A DNA stretch of 64,000 nucleotides from Paenibacillus allorhizosphaerae (GCF_910594985.1 NZ_CAJVCE010000014.1:108969-172968), one strand, 5' to 3'; shown: positions 25,556 to 34,592, counted from the stretch's first letter. Made by a program: numbers and translations. Notes: generated from the sequence alone by a model not told the origin.

Positions 25556-27097
25556 TTACTTGCTTGCAAGCAGCGACTTGCCGCTCATTTCCTCCGGCTG
25601 GGCAACGCCGAGCAGTTCCAGCATCGTAGGGGCAATATCTGCCAAAATGCCATCGTTTCTTAGTGTAACATGTTTGCTGGTCAATATAAATGGCACCGGG
25701 TTCGTCGTGTGCGCTGTGTTGCGGGTCCCGTCCGGGTTGGTCACGACGTCCGCGTTTCCGTGGTCGGCTGTAATCAGCGCAACCCCGCCTTTGGCGAGAA
25801 CGGCATCCACCACTTTGCCGAGGCAATCATCCGTTGCTTCCACCGCTTTGATCGTTGGCTCGAGCAAGCCGGAATGACCGACCATATCCGGGTTGGCAAA
25901 ATTCAGGATGATGACATCCTGGCGCTCCGCTTCGATTTCCTTCACAGCCGCTTCCGCTACTTCATAGGCGCTCATTTCCGGCTGCAGGTCATACGTTGCC
26001 ACTTTCGGAGAACTGATAAGGATGCGGGTTTCGCCCGGCAGCTCCACATCGCGTCCGCCGCTGAAAAAGAACGTGACATGCGGGTATTTTTCAGTCTCGG
26101 CAATACGAAGCTGCTTCAGATTGTTCTGAACAAGCACCTCGCCGAGCGTATTATCGAGGTTTTTCGGTTTATACGCAACGTAGCCGCCCACGGTTTCGCT
26201 GAACAGCGTCAAGCAAACGTAGTGCAAGTCATGCGGCGCCTTATCACCTCGGTCAAAGCCGCGGAAATCGCTGTTCGTAAACACTTGCGACAGTTGAATC
26301 GCACGATCCGGACGGAAGTTGAAGAAGACGACCGAATCGCCGGATTCCACCAAGCCTACAGGGGTACCGTCCGCTTTCGTAATGACGGTCGGCATAACGA
26401 ATTCGTCGAACACCGAACGCTCATACGATTCTTTGATCGCAGCCATCGGGTCCTGGTACTGCGGCCCTTCGCCATAAACCATAGCCCGGTACGATTTTTC
26501 TGTACGTTCCCAGCGCTTGTCGCGGTCCATCGCATAATAACGGCCTTGAACGGTTGCAATCCGGCCTGTCCCGATCTCTGCGATTTTCGCTTGCAGCTGC
26601 TCCATATATTTCACGGCACTGTCCGGCGCAACGTCGCGGCCGTCCAGGAACGCATGAATATACACTTCTTCGAACCGCTCCCGCTTGCACACTTCCAATA
26701 GCGCGAACAAATGCGCGATATGGCTATGTACGCCGCCATCGGACAGCAGTCCGTACAAGTGAAGCTTCTTGCCGTTTTCCTTCGCATGGCGAATGGCTCC
26801 GAGAATCGTTTCATTGTCGAAAAACTCGCCATCGCGGATCGATTTGGAGATCCGGGTTAAATCTTGATATACCGTACGTCCCGCGCCGATATTCAGGTGG
26901 CCTACTTCCGAGTTGCCCATTTGCCCTTCCGGCAGCCCTACAGCTTCGCCGCAAGCGGTCAGCGTCGTGTTCGGATATTCCGCCCAGTACCGGTCATAGT
27001 TCGGCTTCTTCGCCTGCGCCACTGCATTGCCTTGGATATCGCCGCGAAGGCCGAAGCCGTCAAGAATAATCAGTGCTACCGGTTTCGGTCTGGACAT
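25556..27097 (-). CDS. gpmI: Phosphoglycerate mutase, cofactor-independent
   Basis: 513 residues, alkaline-phosphatase fold. The catalytic serine lies in MGNSEVGHLNIG, with metal ligands in ITADHGNAD near residue 445. It interconverts 3- and 2-phosphoglycerate using two manganese ions. The start ATG at 27097 follows the tpiA stop by one base, with GAGGGGG inside the end of tpiA as its ribosome binding site, so translation is coupled. Confidence 0.97.
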   Translation of the reverse strand: MSRPKPVALIILDGFGLRGDIQGNAVAQAKKPNYDRYWAEYPNTTLTACGEAVGLPEGQMGNSEVGHLNIGAGRTVYQDLTRISKSIRDGEFFDNETILGAIRHAKENGKKLHLYGLLSDGGVHSHIAHLFALLEVCKRERFEEVYIHAFLDGRDVAPDSAVKYMEQLQAKIAEIGTGRIATVQGRYYAMDRDKRWERTEKSYRAMVYGEGPQYQDPMAAIKESYERSVFDEFVMPTVITKADGTPVGLVESGDSVVFFNFRPDRAIQLSQVFTNSDFRGFDRGDKAPHDLHYVCLTLFSETVGGYVAYKPKNLDNTLGEVLVQNNLKQLRIAETEKYPHVTFFFSGGRDVELPGETRILISSPKVATYDLQPEMSAYEVAEAAVKEIEAERQDVIILNFANPDMVGHSGLLEPTIKAVEATDDCLGKVVDAVLAKGGVALITADHGNADVVTNPDGTRNTAHTTNPVPFILTSKHVTLRNDGILADIAPTMLELLGVAQPEEMSGKSLLASK

Positions 27098-27098
27098 C

Positions 27099-27851
27099 TT
27101 ACTTTGCCCCCTCAACCAGCGCGATGTAAGATGCAGGTTCCAGGCTGGCGCCGCCTACAAGCGCGCCGTCGATGTCCGGCTGCTGCATGTATTCGCCAAT
27201 ATTGTTCGGCTTCACACTGCCGCCGTATTGAATGCGGATCGCTTCCGCCGTACCGGCTCCGTACAGACCGGCAATCAGCTCGCGAATGTAGCTGATGACT
27301 TCGTTGGCGTCGTCCGCCGTAGAGGATTTGCCCGTTCCGATCGCCCAGATCGGCTCGTAAGCGATGACCACTTGCGCCGCCTGCTCAGCGCTCAGACCGG
27401 CAAAAGCCGCTTCTGTCTGCACTTTGCACACGTTTTTCGTCTGTCCCGCTTCTCTCTCTTCCAGCTTCTCGCCTACGCACAGAATCGGAGTCAAGCCATG
27501 CTTGAACGCCGCATGCACTTTCTTATTCACGATTTCGTCGGTTTCCAGGAAATAGGCACGGCGCTCGGAGTGGCCGATAATGACATACTCTACGCCGAGA
27601 TCCTTCAACATCACGCCGCTGATTTCTCCGGTGAAAGCACCGCTGTCTTCGAAGTGAAGATTTTGTGCTCCGACTTTCAGTGCCGTTCCTTTTACCGCTT
27701 CGACAAGTGCAGGGAGATTCGTATAAGGCGCGCAAATGACGCTGTCTACACCTTCTACTTCCGCCTTGCCTTTGACCTCATTAACAAAAGCCACCGCTTC
27801 CTGCACGGTTTTGAACATTTTCCAGTTGCCAGCAATAATCGGTTTGCGCAT
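27099..27851 (-). CDS. tpiA: Triosephosphate isomerase
   Basis: 250 residues with RKPIIAGNWKM at the start, the catalytic His in IIGHSERR near residue 95 and the catalytic Glu in VIAYEPIWAIGTG. Cytosolic dimer of glycolysis. It lies 14 bases after pgk and one base before gpmI. Confidence 0.98.
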   Translation of the reverse strand: MRKPIIAGNWKMFKTVQEAVAFVNEVKGKAEVEGVDSVICAPYTNLPALVEAVKGTALKVGAQNLHFEDSGAFTGEISGVMLKDLGVEYVIIGHSERRAYFLETDEIVNKKVHAAFKHGLTPILCVGEKLEEREAGQTKNVCKVQTEAAFAGLSAEQAAQVVIAYEPIWAIGTGKSSTADDANEVISYIRELIAGLYGAGTAEAIRIQYGGSVKPNNIGEYMQQPDIDGALVGGASLEPASYIALVEGAK

Positions 27852-27865
27852 ATCCGTTCGCCTCC

Positions 27866-29047
27866 TTATTTATCGTTCAGTGCAACGACGCCCGGAAGCG
27901 CCTTGCCTTCCATAAACTCAAGAGATGCTCCGCCGCCCGTGGAAATGTGGTCCATTTTGTCGGCCAGATGGAACTTCTCAACTGCTGCCGCCGAATCCCC
28001 GCCGCCGATGACAGTGTAGCCCGACGTTGCCGCGCATGCTTCCGCTACCGCTTTCGTCCCGTTCGAATACGGCTCGAGTTCGAATACGCCCATCGGTCCG
28101 TTCCATACGATCAACTTGGAGTTTCGGATCGTTTCCGCATACATCTCGCGCGTCTTCGGCCCAATGTCGAACGCTTCCCAATCCGCTGGAATGGCATCGA
28201 TCGGCACAATTTTCGTATTGGCTGTTGCGCTAAACGCATCGCCGACAACGACGTCAACCGGCAAAAGGAAGTTGACTCCTTTTTCCTGCGCCTGACGCTC
28301 GAACTGCTGTACAAGCTCCAGACGATCATTATCCACAAGCGATTTGCCGATTTCCAGTCCTCTGGACTTAAAGAATGTGTACGACAAGCCGCCGCCGATA
28401 ATAATGTTATCCGCGATTTCGATCAGCTTCTCGATCACCGCGATTTTGTCTTTTACTTTCGCGCCGCCGACAATCGCCGTAAATGGACGGTCCGGGTTGT
28501 TCAAGGCTTTGCCGAGTACTTCCAGTTCTTTCTCCATCAGCAGACCGGATACTGCCGGCAGGTGGTGTGCGATCCCTTCCGTCGAAGCATGCGCACGGTG
28601 AGCCGCGCCGAACGCATCGTTCACGTACAGGTCAGCGAGCTCGGCAAAAGCTTTTGCCAGCGCCGGATCGTTCTTCTCTTCACCCTCGTAAAAACGGACA
28701 TTCTCAAGAAGCAGCACATCGCCGTCTTTCAGCTCCGCCACTTTCGCTTTTGCGGTATCGCCGATCGCTTCGTCCGCTTTGGCTACCGGTTTGCCGAGCA
28801 GCTCGGACAACCGCGCAGCCGCTGGCGTCAGGCGCAGCTCTTCGACCACTTGCCCTTTCGGACGTCCCAAGTGGCTGGCCAAGATGACTTTCGCGCCGCG
28901 CTCCGTCAAATACTTGATCGTCGGAACCGTCTCGCGAATCCGCGTATCGTCGGTAATTGCGCCATTCTCGAGCGGTACATTGAAATCCACGCGGACAAAC
29001 ACTCTTTTGCCGCTTACTTCTACGTCACGAACGCTTTTTTTGTTCAT
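27866..29047 (-). CDS. pgk: Phosphoglycerate kinase
   Basis: 393 residues. The N-terminal substrate site is RVDFNVP and the C-terminal nucleotide site is GGGDSAAAVE. The ATG at 29047 has AGGAGGCG in front; a longer frame extends upstream but lacks a site. It makes ATP from 1,3-bisphosphoglycerate. A 230-bp gap containing a long inverted repeat separates it from gapA. Confidence 0.98.
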   Translation of the reverse strand: MNKKSVRDVEVSGKRVFVRVDFNVPLENGAITDDTRIRETVPTIKYLTERGAKVILASHLGRPKGQVVEELRLTPAAARLSELLGKPVAKADEAIGDTAKAKVAELKDGDVLLLENVRFYEGEEKNDPALAKAFAELADLYVNDAFGAAHRAHASTEGIAHHLPAVSGLLMEKELEVLGKALNNPDRPFTAIVGGAKVKDKIAVIEKLIEIADNIIIGGGLSYTFFKSRGLEIGKSLVDNDRLELVQQFERQAQEKGVNFLLPVDVVVGDAFSATANTKIVPIDAIPADWEAFDIGPKTREMYAETIRNSKLIVWNGPMGVFELEPYSNGTKAVAEACAATSGYTVIGGGDSAAAVEKFHLADKMDHISTGGGASLEFMEGKALPGVVALNDK

Positions 29048-29130
29048 CGATCGTCGCCTCCTGAATGGTTCTCTCTCCTTGTTTCTATCCGAACACAACA
29101 AAAATTGTGGGCACAAGCATGTTTGATGCT

Positions 29131-29247
29131 GAAATGCACCTCGCATGCCGCTTGCGCTTACCCGGCCTCCATGCGATCGGTTTACTACCGATGCCCATTG
29201 TCGACTACTTGAGTAAACGCATAGCGAAGTGTCGCGAGGTGCGTTTC
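29131..29247. other. Long-range stem in the gapA-pgk gap
   Basis: GAAATGCACCTCGC (29131-29144) and GCGAGGTGCGTTTC (29234-29247) can pair with one mismatch, enclosing 89 bases that contain the smaller hairpin ATCGGT-TTACT-ACCGAT. No T-run. Its position inside the operon suggests mRNA processing or differential stability. Confidence 0.55.
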
Positions 29248-29278
29248 AACAATTACAAGCTCATTTCCACAATTTCAA

Positions 29279-30286
29279 TTACAGACCTTTTTTAGCGATG
29301 AAAGCGGCGAGGTTTACAACACGGTTGGAATAGCCCCACTCGTTGTCGTACCAGGAAACGACTTTCACCATGTTATCGCCGACCACCATCGTGGACAGTG
29401 CATCGATTGTGGAAGAAGCCGGATCGCCGTTGAAGTCGCTGGATACGAGCGGCTCTTCGGTGTAGTTCAGGATGCCTTTCAGCGGGCCGTTCGCCGCTTC
29501 TCTCAGCGCAGCGTTAATTTCGTCAACGGTTACGTTCACTTTCAACTCAGCCACGAGGTCCGTTACGGAAACGTTCGGCGTAGGCACGCGGAAAGACATA
29601 CCGTTCAGTTTGCCCTTCAGTTCAGGCAAAACGAGGGAAACGGCTTTAGCGGCACCCGTCGTGGACGGAATGATGTTTTCTGCAGCGGCACGGGCACGAC
29701 GCAAGTCTTTATGCGGCAAGTCGAGAACGGATTGGTCGTTCGTGTAGGAGTGAACGGTCGTCATCATCCCTTTAACGATACCGAACTTGTCGTTGAGCAC
29801 TTTAGCGAAAGGAGCCAAACAGTTCGTTGTGCAAGAAGCGTTCGAAATAATAGTATGAGCAGCAGGATCGTATTTGTCTTCGTTTACGCCCATAACGATC
29901 GTGATGTCTTCGTTCGTAGCCGGAGCGGAGATGATTACTTTCTTCGCGCCGCCTTTCAGGTGAAGCTCGGCTTTTTCTTTCGCCGTGAAGATCCCTGTGG
30001 ATTCTACGACGATTTCAACGCCGTTTGCGCCCCAAGGCAAGTTTTCCGGGTTGCGCTCAGCAAATACTTTTACCGTTTTGCCGTTAACGATCAGCGCGCC
30101 TTCGGTATACTCTACCGTTGCGTCAAGCTTGCCATGCGTCGTGTCATATTTGAGCAAATGAGCAAGTGTGCTTACATCCGTCAGGTCATTGATCGCTACT
30201 ACTTCTACTTCCGAGTTATTCAGCGCTGCCCGGAATACGTTACGACCGATACGTCCAAAACCGTTAATACCAATTTTCGTTGCCAT
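29279..30286 (-). CDS. gapA: Glyceraldehyde-3-phosphate dehydrogenase (glycolytic)
   Basis: 335 residues. NAD-binding GINGFGRIGRNVFRAAL at the N terminus and the catalytic cysteine in SNASCTTNCLAP near 150. NAD-type specificity and the glycolytic direction follow from its place behind cggR. GGAGGAAATC precedes the ATG. Expression is expected to be induced by sugar through CggR. Confidence 0.97.
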   Translation of the reverse strand: MATKIGINGFGRIGRNVFRAALNNSEVEVVAINDLTDVSTLAHLLKYDTTHGKLDATVEYTEGALIVNGKTVKVFAERNPENLPWGANGVEIVVESTGIFTAKEKAELHLKGGAKKVIISAPATNEDITIVMGVNEDKYDPAAHTIISNASCTTNCLAPFAKVLNDKFGIVKGMMTTVHSYTNDQSVLDLPHKDLRRARAAAENIIPSTTGAAKAVSLVLPELKGKLNGMSFRVPTPNVSVTDLVAELKVNVTVDEINAALREAANGPLKGILNYTEEPLVSSDFNGDPASSTIDALSTMVVGDNMVKVVSWYDNEWGYSNRVVNLAAFIAKKGL

Positions 30287-30371
30287 GATTGATTTCCTCC
30301 CAAAAATATAATTTTGTCTGCTAGGTCCGATGAGGGTTCACCGTCTGCTGCAGCTTGTTGGCTAGGTTCGT

Positions 30372-30391
30372 GCGCTGGCATATGCCAGCGC
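30372..30391. other. 20-bp perfect palindrome between cggR and gapA
   Basis: GCGCTGGCATATGCCAGCGC is fully self-complementary. In B. subtilis the cggR-gapA message is cut just upstream of gapA next to a stem-loop, giving much more gapA than cggR mRNA. A hairpin at the same place here probably serves the same purpose; this is inference. Confidence 0.6.
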
Positions 30392-30431
30392 CAAAGGGCA
30401 CCAACTTATGTCAAGACAGGCAAATGGCCCG

Positions 30432-31460
30432 TCATGATGACAATCTTTGAACAATCTCTTGCGCAGCCGCTTCGTCCGTAACGAGCACGTTCTCGTGACC
30501 GTGACGCAGCACCGAAGTGATAGCCTCGCCCTTGCTCTTGCCGCCGGCAATGCCGATGACCATGTCCATTTCGTGAATGTCTTCGATGCGAAGACCTACG
30601 GTCGGCATTTTCTGCAGAATGTTTCCTTGCCGGTCAAAATAATACCCGAACGCTTCCGCGAGCGCTCCGTCGCGCCGCAAGCTTTCCGTCGTCTCCGGGT
30701 CCACCTTGCGCCGTCTGGCCATCACCATAGCTTCTCCGATCCCGTGAACGACCATCCGAGCCTTACGGATAAACTGGATAATCTCGGCAATGCTTTGATC
30801 CTGCATCAGCGACTGGTATGCTTCTTCGCCAAGATAATACGGGACGTGCAGCAGCCGATAACTCGCACCGGTTTTTTTGGCCATCGTAGATGCGATGGTG
30901 TTCGCCTCCAGCTCCACGCTTTCTCCGAGCCCGCCTCGCGCAGGCACGAACCAGCAGCCTTTGAGCGGCGTGGTTGCGGTCAGATGGTATGCGACTTCGG
31001 CCAGCGTCGATCCCCCGGTTACAGCGATGACTTCATCCTCTGTAACGAGCTTGCGCAGCACGGCGGCGCCGGCCCGGCCAAGCTCTTTCTTCGTATGGGG
31101 AGAGACGTCCGAATCTCCGGGTACGATAACGACCTGCTTCAGCCCATAATGCGATCGGATCCGCTCTTCCAGCTCGGTAAGACCGAACAAATCTTTCACC
31201 AGCGGTTCGATGGATTCCAGCAGCTGCCGACCGGCCGGACTGATCCGCATGCCGGATGCCTCAACTTCGACAAGGCCCTGCTCTTTCAAAAAATCCACTT
31301 CCGCGCGAAGAATGCGTTCCGTCGTGTTCAGCGAAACAGCTAGCGTCCGCCTTCCTACCGATCCGGACACGAAAATATAGTGCAGGATCGTATAACGTTT
31401 CTTCATCGTGTCCATCAAATCCGGAAGAAGCTGTTTTTGAATATCGAGAATTTCTCTCAT
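30432..31460 (-). CDS. cggR: Central glycolytic genes regulator CggR
   Basis: A 342-residue SorC-family repressor. N-terminal winged HTH (residues about 25-75, GRRTLAVSLNTTERILRAEVDFLKEQGLVE) and a C-terminal sugar-phosphate-binding domain with TGGSTLAEVA and VIGIAGGKSKGEAI. The ATG at 31460 has GGGAGGAGTG upstream. CggR represses its own operon and is released by fructose-1,6-bisphosphate. A matching operator is found at 31483-31520, between the gene and its promoter. Confidence 0.96.
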   Translation of the reverse strand: MREILDIQKQLLPDLMDTMKKRYTILHYIFVSGSVGRRTLAVSLNTTERILRAEVDFLKEQGLVEVEASGMRISPAGRQLLESIEPLVKDLFGLTELEERIRSHYGLKQVVIVPGDSDVSPHTKKELGRAGAAVLRKLVTEDEVIAVTGGSTLAEVAYHLTATTPLKGCWFVPARGGLGESVELEANTIASTMAKKTGASYRLLHVPYYLGEEAYQSLMQDQSIAEIIQFIRKARMVVHGIGEAMVMARRRKVDPETTESLRRDGALAEAFGYYFDRQGNILQKMPTVGLRIEDIHEMDMVIGIAGGKSKGEAITSVLRHGHENVLVTDEAAAQEIVQRLSS

Positions 31461-31482
31461 GAGCTCACTCCTCCCTGAATCA

Positions 31483-31520
31483 TGGACGTTTTTTGTCCCG
31501 GTATAACATTTTAAGTCCCA
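31483..31520 (-). promoter_or_regulatory. CggR operator
   Basis: On the minus strand the order is TGGGAC, 6 bases, TGTT, 4 bases, CGGGAC, 8 bases, TCCA. This is the spacing of the B. subtilis CggR operator (CGGGAC-N6-TGTC-N4-CGGGAC-N8-TGTC) with a few base changes. A possible promoter (TTGGAG, 18 bases, TTATAC) overlaps its upstream side. Confidence 0.8.
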
Positions 31521-31696
31521 CAAACTCCAAAAAAAGCGCTAAGCTGTTCACTTAGCTGTCACTTATTATAAACCAATTTTCGCCATGCTTCAAGTATTCG
31601 ACATCCAAATTGTTATATTTTCGGTATGGAAATGTTTGCTTGAAAAAAATGATGCCAAGCTGTTGCAATCCGCCGGTAATTCGATTATAATAATTT

Positions 31697-31724
31697 TTGC
31701 TGTCACCGTTAAGTGAATTATGCT
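31697..31724 (+). promoter_or_regulatory. Likely sigma-A promoter of tRNA-Arg
   Basis: TTGCTG at 31697-31702 and TATGCT at 31719-31724 with a 16-base spacer, 25 bases before the tRNA. Confidence 0.5.
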
Positions 31725-31748
31725 GTACGATGACGTAAACAATAATAT

Positions 31749-31823
31749 GCGCCCGTGGTCCAATGGATATGACGTAGGCCTCCGGAGCCTGAGATTAAGG
31801 TTCGATTCCTTACGGGCGCGCCA
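31749..31823 (+). tRNA. tRNA-Arg (CCG)
   Basis: The acceptor GCGCCCG pairs with CGGGCGC. The anticodon stem TAGGC/GCCTG holds loop CTCCGGA with anticodon CCG. The T-loop is TTCGATT. CCA is encoded. It stands alone with its own promoter and terminator. Confidence 0.96.
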
Positions 31824-31838
31824 TTTATAAACGAACCG

Positions 31839-31864
31839 AATCAGTGAATGCACTGATTTTTTTT
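31839..31864 (+). terminator. tRNA-Arg terminator
   Basis: AATCAGTG and CACTGATT form an 8-bp stem with a four-base loop followed by a run of T. Confidence 0.9.
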
Positions 31865-31873
31865 ACGTTTCCG

Positions 31874-31913
31874 TTTGACCTTTCTTGACCTTTGTTTGTT
31901 TTTCCGATATGAT
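31874..31913 (+). promoter_or_regulatory. clpP promoter with overlapping CtsR operator
   Basis: The minus strand of 31874-31890 reads GGTCAAGAAAGGTCAAA, one base off the CtsR heptad repeat. The right heptad contains the -35 box TTGACC (31885-31890); TATGAT (31908-31913) follows after 17 bases. CtsR binding would directly block sigma-A RNA polymerase, as known for clp genes. Confidence 0.88.
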
Positions 31914-31945
31914 GGTTATAGTTTAAAATAAAGGAGGCTGCAGCA

Positions 31946-32527
31946 ATGAGTTTTATTCCAATGGTAGTCGAACCGGACGCAAGAGGGGAACGCGCCTACG
32001 ATATTTACTCGCGTCTGCTTAAGGACCGCATTATTTTTCTGGGAAGTCCAATCAACGATGTTGTAGCCAATACGATCATCGCGCAACTGTTGTTCCTGGC
32101 CGCACAGGACCCGGACAAGGACATTAGCTTGTATATCAACAGTCCCGGGGGCTCCATTACTTCGGGCATGGCGATCTACGACACGATGCAGTTCATTAAA
32201 CCGGACGTGTCGACGATCTGCGTAGGGATGGCCGCTTCCATGGGTGCTTTCCTGCTCGCTGCGGGCGCCAAAGGCAAACGTTTCGCGCTTCCGAACAGTG
32301 AAGTCATGATTCATCAGCCGCTTGGCGGCGCGGAAGGACAGGCAAGCGACATTGAAATTCGCGCCAAACGGATTTTGAAGTTGCGCGACAAGCTGAACAC
32401 GATTCTTGCCGAGCGCACCGGACAATCGTTCGAGCGTATCGAGAAGGATACGGACCGCGACAACTTCATGACCGCCGAAGAAGCGCGTCAATACGGCTTG
32501 ATCGATAATGTAATCGAGCGTATTTAA
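31946..32527 (+). CDS. clpP: ATP-dependent Clp protease proteolytic subunit
   Basis: 193 residues. The catalytic Ser lies in GMAASMGAFLLAAG near residue 98 and the His in VMIHQPLGG near 123; the Asp follows near 172. It forms a tetradecamer that degrades proteins delivered by ClpX or ClpC, including ssrA-tagged ones. Its ribosome binding site is AAAGGAGG. It is monocistronic between a CtsR-controlled promoter and a terminator. Confidence 0.98.
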   Translation: MSFIPMVVEPDARGERAYDIYSRLLKDRIIFLGSPINDVVANTIIAQLLFLAAQDPDKDISLYINSPGGSITSGMAIYDTMQFIKPDVSTICVGMAASMGAFLLAAGAKGKRFALPNSEVMIHQPLGGAEGQASDIEIRAKRILKLRDKLNTILAERTGQSFERIEKDTDRDNFMTAEEARQYGLIDNVIERI

Positions 32528-32542
32528 CAGAATAAGCAGCGC

Positions 32543-32586
32543 AAAGCCCTGCAGCGGTATCTACAAGCCGATGCAGAGCTTTTTTG
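32543..32586 (+). terminator. clpP terminator
   Basis: AGCCCTGCAGCGG and CCGATGCAGAGCT pair imperfectly, followed by TTTTTT. Confidence 0.8.
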
Positions 32587-32602
32587 CGTACTTTTTACAT
32601 CA

Positions 32603-32655
32603 AAACACTCCTCTTCAGCAGCCCGTGCCGGGCCGTTCCGAAGAAGAGTGTTTGT
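32603..32655 (-). terminator. Terminator of the stalk/PKD protein gene
   Basis: AACACTC with a pyrimidine-rich extension at 32603 onward pairs with GAGTGTT near 32648 over a long inner stem. It is located just downstream of the minus-strand stop at 32668, with TTTTG after the left arm on the minus strand. Confidence 0.6.
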
Positions 32656-32667
32656 TGTGCTTATGTT

Positions 32668-34443
32668 TTACTCCGCCCGGTCATCCAGCGGATAAAAGAT
32701 CAATTCGATCGGGAATGCCGAGCCGGCCGGAGGGCTGAACTCGATGTCGAGCGATTCTTCCTTGCCCGTCGTTTTCGCGAGAATTTGCATCCCGTCAAAC
32801 GCCGTAATAACGCCGGATTCCGGAACCAGCCGGATGTCTCCGTTGATTTTGAACGGACCTTTGAAGACGCCGCCCTTCGCCAAAATCATCACCGCCATCT
32901 TCCGCGGTTTGTCGGCATGTATTTTATAAATTACGCCATAATTGCCGTCATTTTTCACTTCCATCTTGCGCAGCGGGTCATACCCCGGCTGGAACGGATC
33001 GGTTTTGCCGTCACCGATAATCAGGCGGCTCGGCGTCGTGAACGAGCTGGCGTCGATCTGCCAATTGACCTGCGATACCGGGAACGATCCGCGCACATGC
33101 CCGGTGAACGGCAGCAGCGGCAGCGACAAGGAGCTTTGGCTCACTTCGTTCGTAGCAACAAACGAGAACTGTACTTTCCCGCTCGTCTCAACGTCATAGA
33201 ATAAATTGACGCCCTGTCCAGGGTAAAAGTCCGGAAACTGCTTATAAATAAACGTCTGGTTCGGCGGAACCGTCAGCGTCTCGTTCAGCGGATCGCCGAG
33301 CAGAAAATCGACGGTCGCTTCGCTGCCGATCAAATTCGCATACACCGACGGCCATACTTCGCCTTTGTTCGTCGTCTTGATCGTGATCGGCTGGTTCGTC
33401 GTATTTTTCGCCAAGATCGCCAGCGTCACTTTTTCTTTCGTTCCGTTAATATGGTCGGCGTACAGCCGTCCCTTACCTTCCACGTCGTCCTGATACAAAA
33501 TCCCTTTCTCCGTAAACTCCTCCGGGCTGTCGCTTACGAGAAGCTTGCGAGAGCGATCTTCCGTCGCTGTCTTAGGAAGCTGCGGAAGCTCCCAGAAATT
33601 GCCCCAGAGCGTGCTCCAATCGGTTGTAATGAACGATCCGACCGGCTTCATAAAGATCGGGTATTCAACGGCGCTCAAGTAAGGCTCGTCGACGATCACG
33701 AGATTGCGCGTGTAAGACTCGCTCTTATTACCGTGAATATCTTGGACGGTCAATGTGATCGGGTACGTCCCCGGCACAAAGTACGCTTCCTGCCTGCCTG
33801 TCCACTCATACTTGATCGTACCCTCCGCATCCGGATCGTAGCTGAGGTCCACATATTTGATGGGTTCGCCGGTTTTGTAGGTCGACTTGGCGAAGGTGAA
33901 CTTCGCTACCGGCTTCGAGTTGCCGCTCTTCGGGTTGTAAATGCCAGAAGGCGTCTTCGTATAAAGGACATCCACGCGCCGCAACTCGTTATTGTATGTG
34001 TATTTCGCCCCCATATAGTCCGCGAGCCATGTCAGTTTGATCATCAAACGGCCGTTTACGATTGCGGCGACATCGTCAAATTTTTGCCAGTAGCCGTTGA
34101 TCCATACGGATTTGTTGTCGCTGTCGAGCAATATGTTGTTCGTCGGCGTCACCATCTCGATCATCCGCGTCTTTTCGTTCCATTCCACTTTCATTCCGAA
34201 AGCGTCGCCCAAAAACTTCGCCGGCACGAATGTCTTATCTTTCAGGATCGTCGCCGGTGCGTCCAATGTCACCTGCTGGCCGTTTAAGAAAGCATCGGGC
34301 TTATCGATATACAACAGCACATAGGTTGTCCCGGAGGACATTGGCGCTTCCTGTTTGGCCGCCGTAACGATCGGGGTCGTACCGAACGTTAGCAGCAAAC
34401 TCAAGACCACTAACAACGCCAGTTCTTTCTTCATCGATTTCAT
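32668..34443 (-). CDS. Secreted stalk-domain protein with PKD-like domain
   Basis: A 591-residue exported protein. The signal peptide is residues 1-29 (MKSMKKELALLVV... TAA). A copper-amine-oxidase-N-like stalk domain covers about 45-160 (TFVPAKFLGDAFGMKVEW, RRVDVLY). A PKD-type Ig domain lies near 175-255 (YVDLSYDPDAEGTIKYEW, GTYPITLTVQD). The last 330 residues are beta-rich and unrecognised. GAGGAG precedes the ATG. Such proteins are presumed to be cell-surface structural or binding proteins; no enzyme motif is seen. The unassigned C-terminal half may be the functional part. Confidence 0.85.
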   Translation of the reverse strand: MKSMKKELALLVVLSLLLTFGTTPIVTAAKQEAPMSSGTTYVLLYIDKPDAFLNGQQVTLDAPATILKDKTFVPAKFLGDAFGMKVEWNEKTRMIEMVTPTNNILLDSDNKSVWINGYWQKFDDVAAIVNGRLMIKLTWLADYMGAKYTYNNELRRVDVLYTKTPSGIYNPKSGNSKPVAKFTFAKSTYKTGEPIKYVDLSYDPDAEGTIKYEWTGRQEAYFVPGTYPITLTVQDIHGNKSESYTRNLVIVDEPYLSAVEYPIFMKPVGSFITTDWSTLWGNFWELPQLPKTATEDRSRKLLVSDSPEEFTEKGILYQDDVEGKGRLYADHINGTKEKVTLAILAKNTTNQPITIKTTNKGEVWPSVYANLIGSEATVDFLLGDPLNETLTVPPNQTFIYKQFPDFYPGQGVNLFYDVETSGKVQFSFVATNEVSQSSLSLPLLPFTGHVRGSFPVSQVNWQIDASSFTTPSRLIIGDGKTDPFQPGYDPLRKMEVKNDGNYGVIYKIHADKPRKMAVMILAKGGVFKGPFKINGDIRLVPESGVITAFDGMQILAKTTGKEESLDIEFSPPAGSAFPIELIFYPLDDRAE

Positions 34444-34497
34444 CTCACTGCTCCTCTTCCATTCTGCGGCTCTCTAGGTGTACCCGCTAACAGAAAA

Positions 34498-34554
34498 AAC
34501 CTTTTATCCGCTTAACGCATACGTCATAATAGACGCGCCGCACGATAAAAGGTT
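34498..34554 (-). terminator. Hairpin with 11-bp stem upstream of the stalk gene
   Basis: AACCTTTTATC (34498-34508) and GATAAAAGGTT (34544-34554) pair perfectly; on the minus strand TTTTTTC follows. It is a second terminator behind the HPr gene and shields the stalk-protein promoter. Confidence 0.7.
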
Positions 34555-34592
34555 GCGCATTTCCTGTCTAAGCAAATCGTTCCAGAGCAAAG

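Noticed and set aside
24260..25663. 467-codon plus-strand frame opposite eno
   Set aside because: Long antisense frame produced by codon bias of a highly expressed gene; eno is certain.
27947..29212. 421-codon plus-strand frame opposite pgk
   Set aside because: Antisense shadow of pgk; no start site or motifs.
31590..31853. 87-codon minus-strand frame over tRNA-Arg
   Set aside because: It overlaps a well-formed tRNA and reads its complement.
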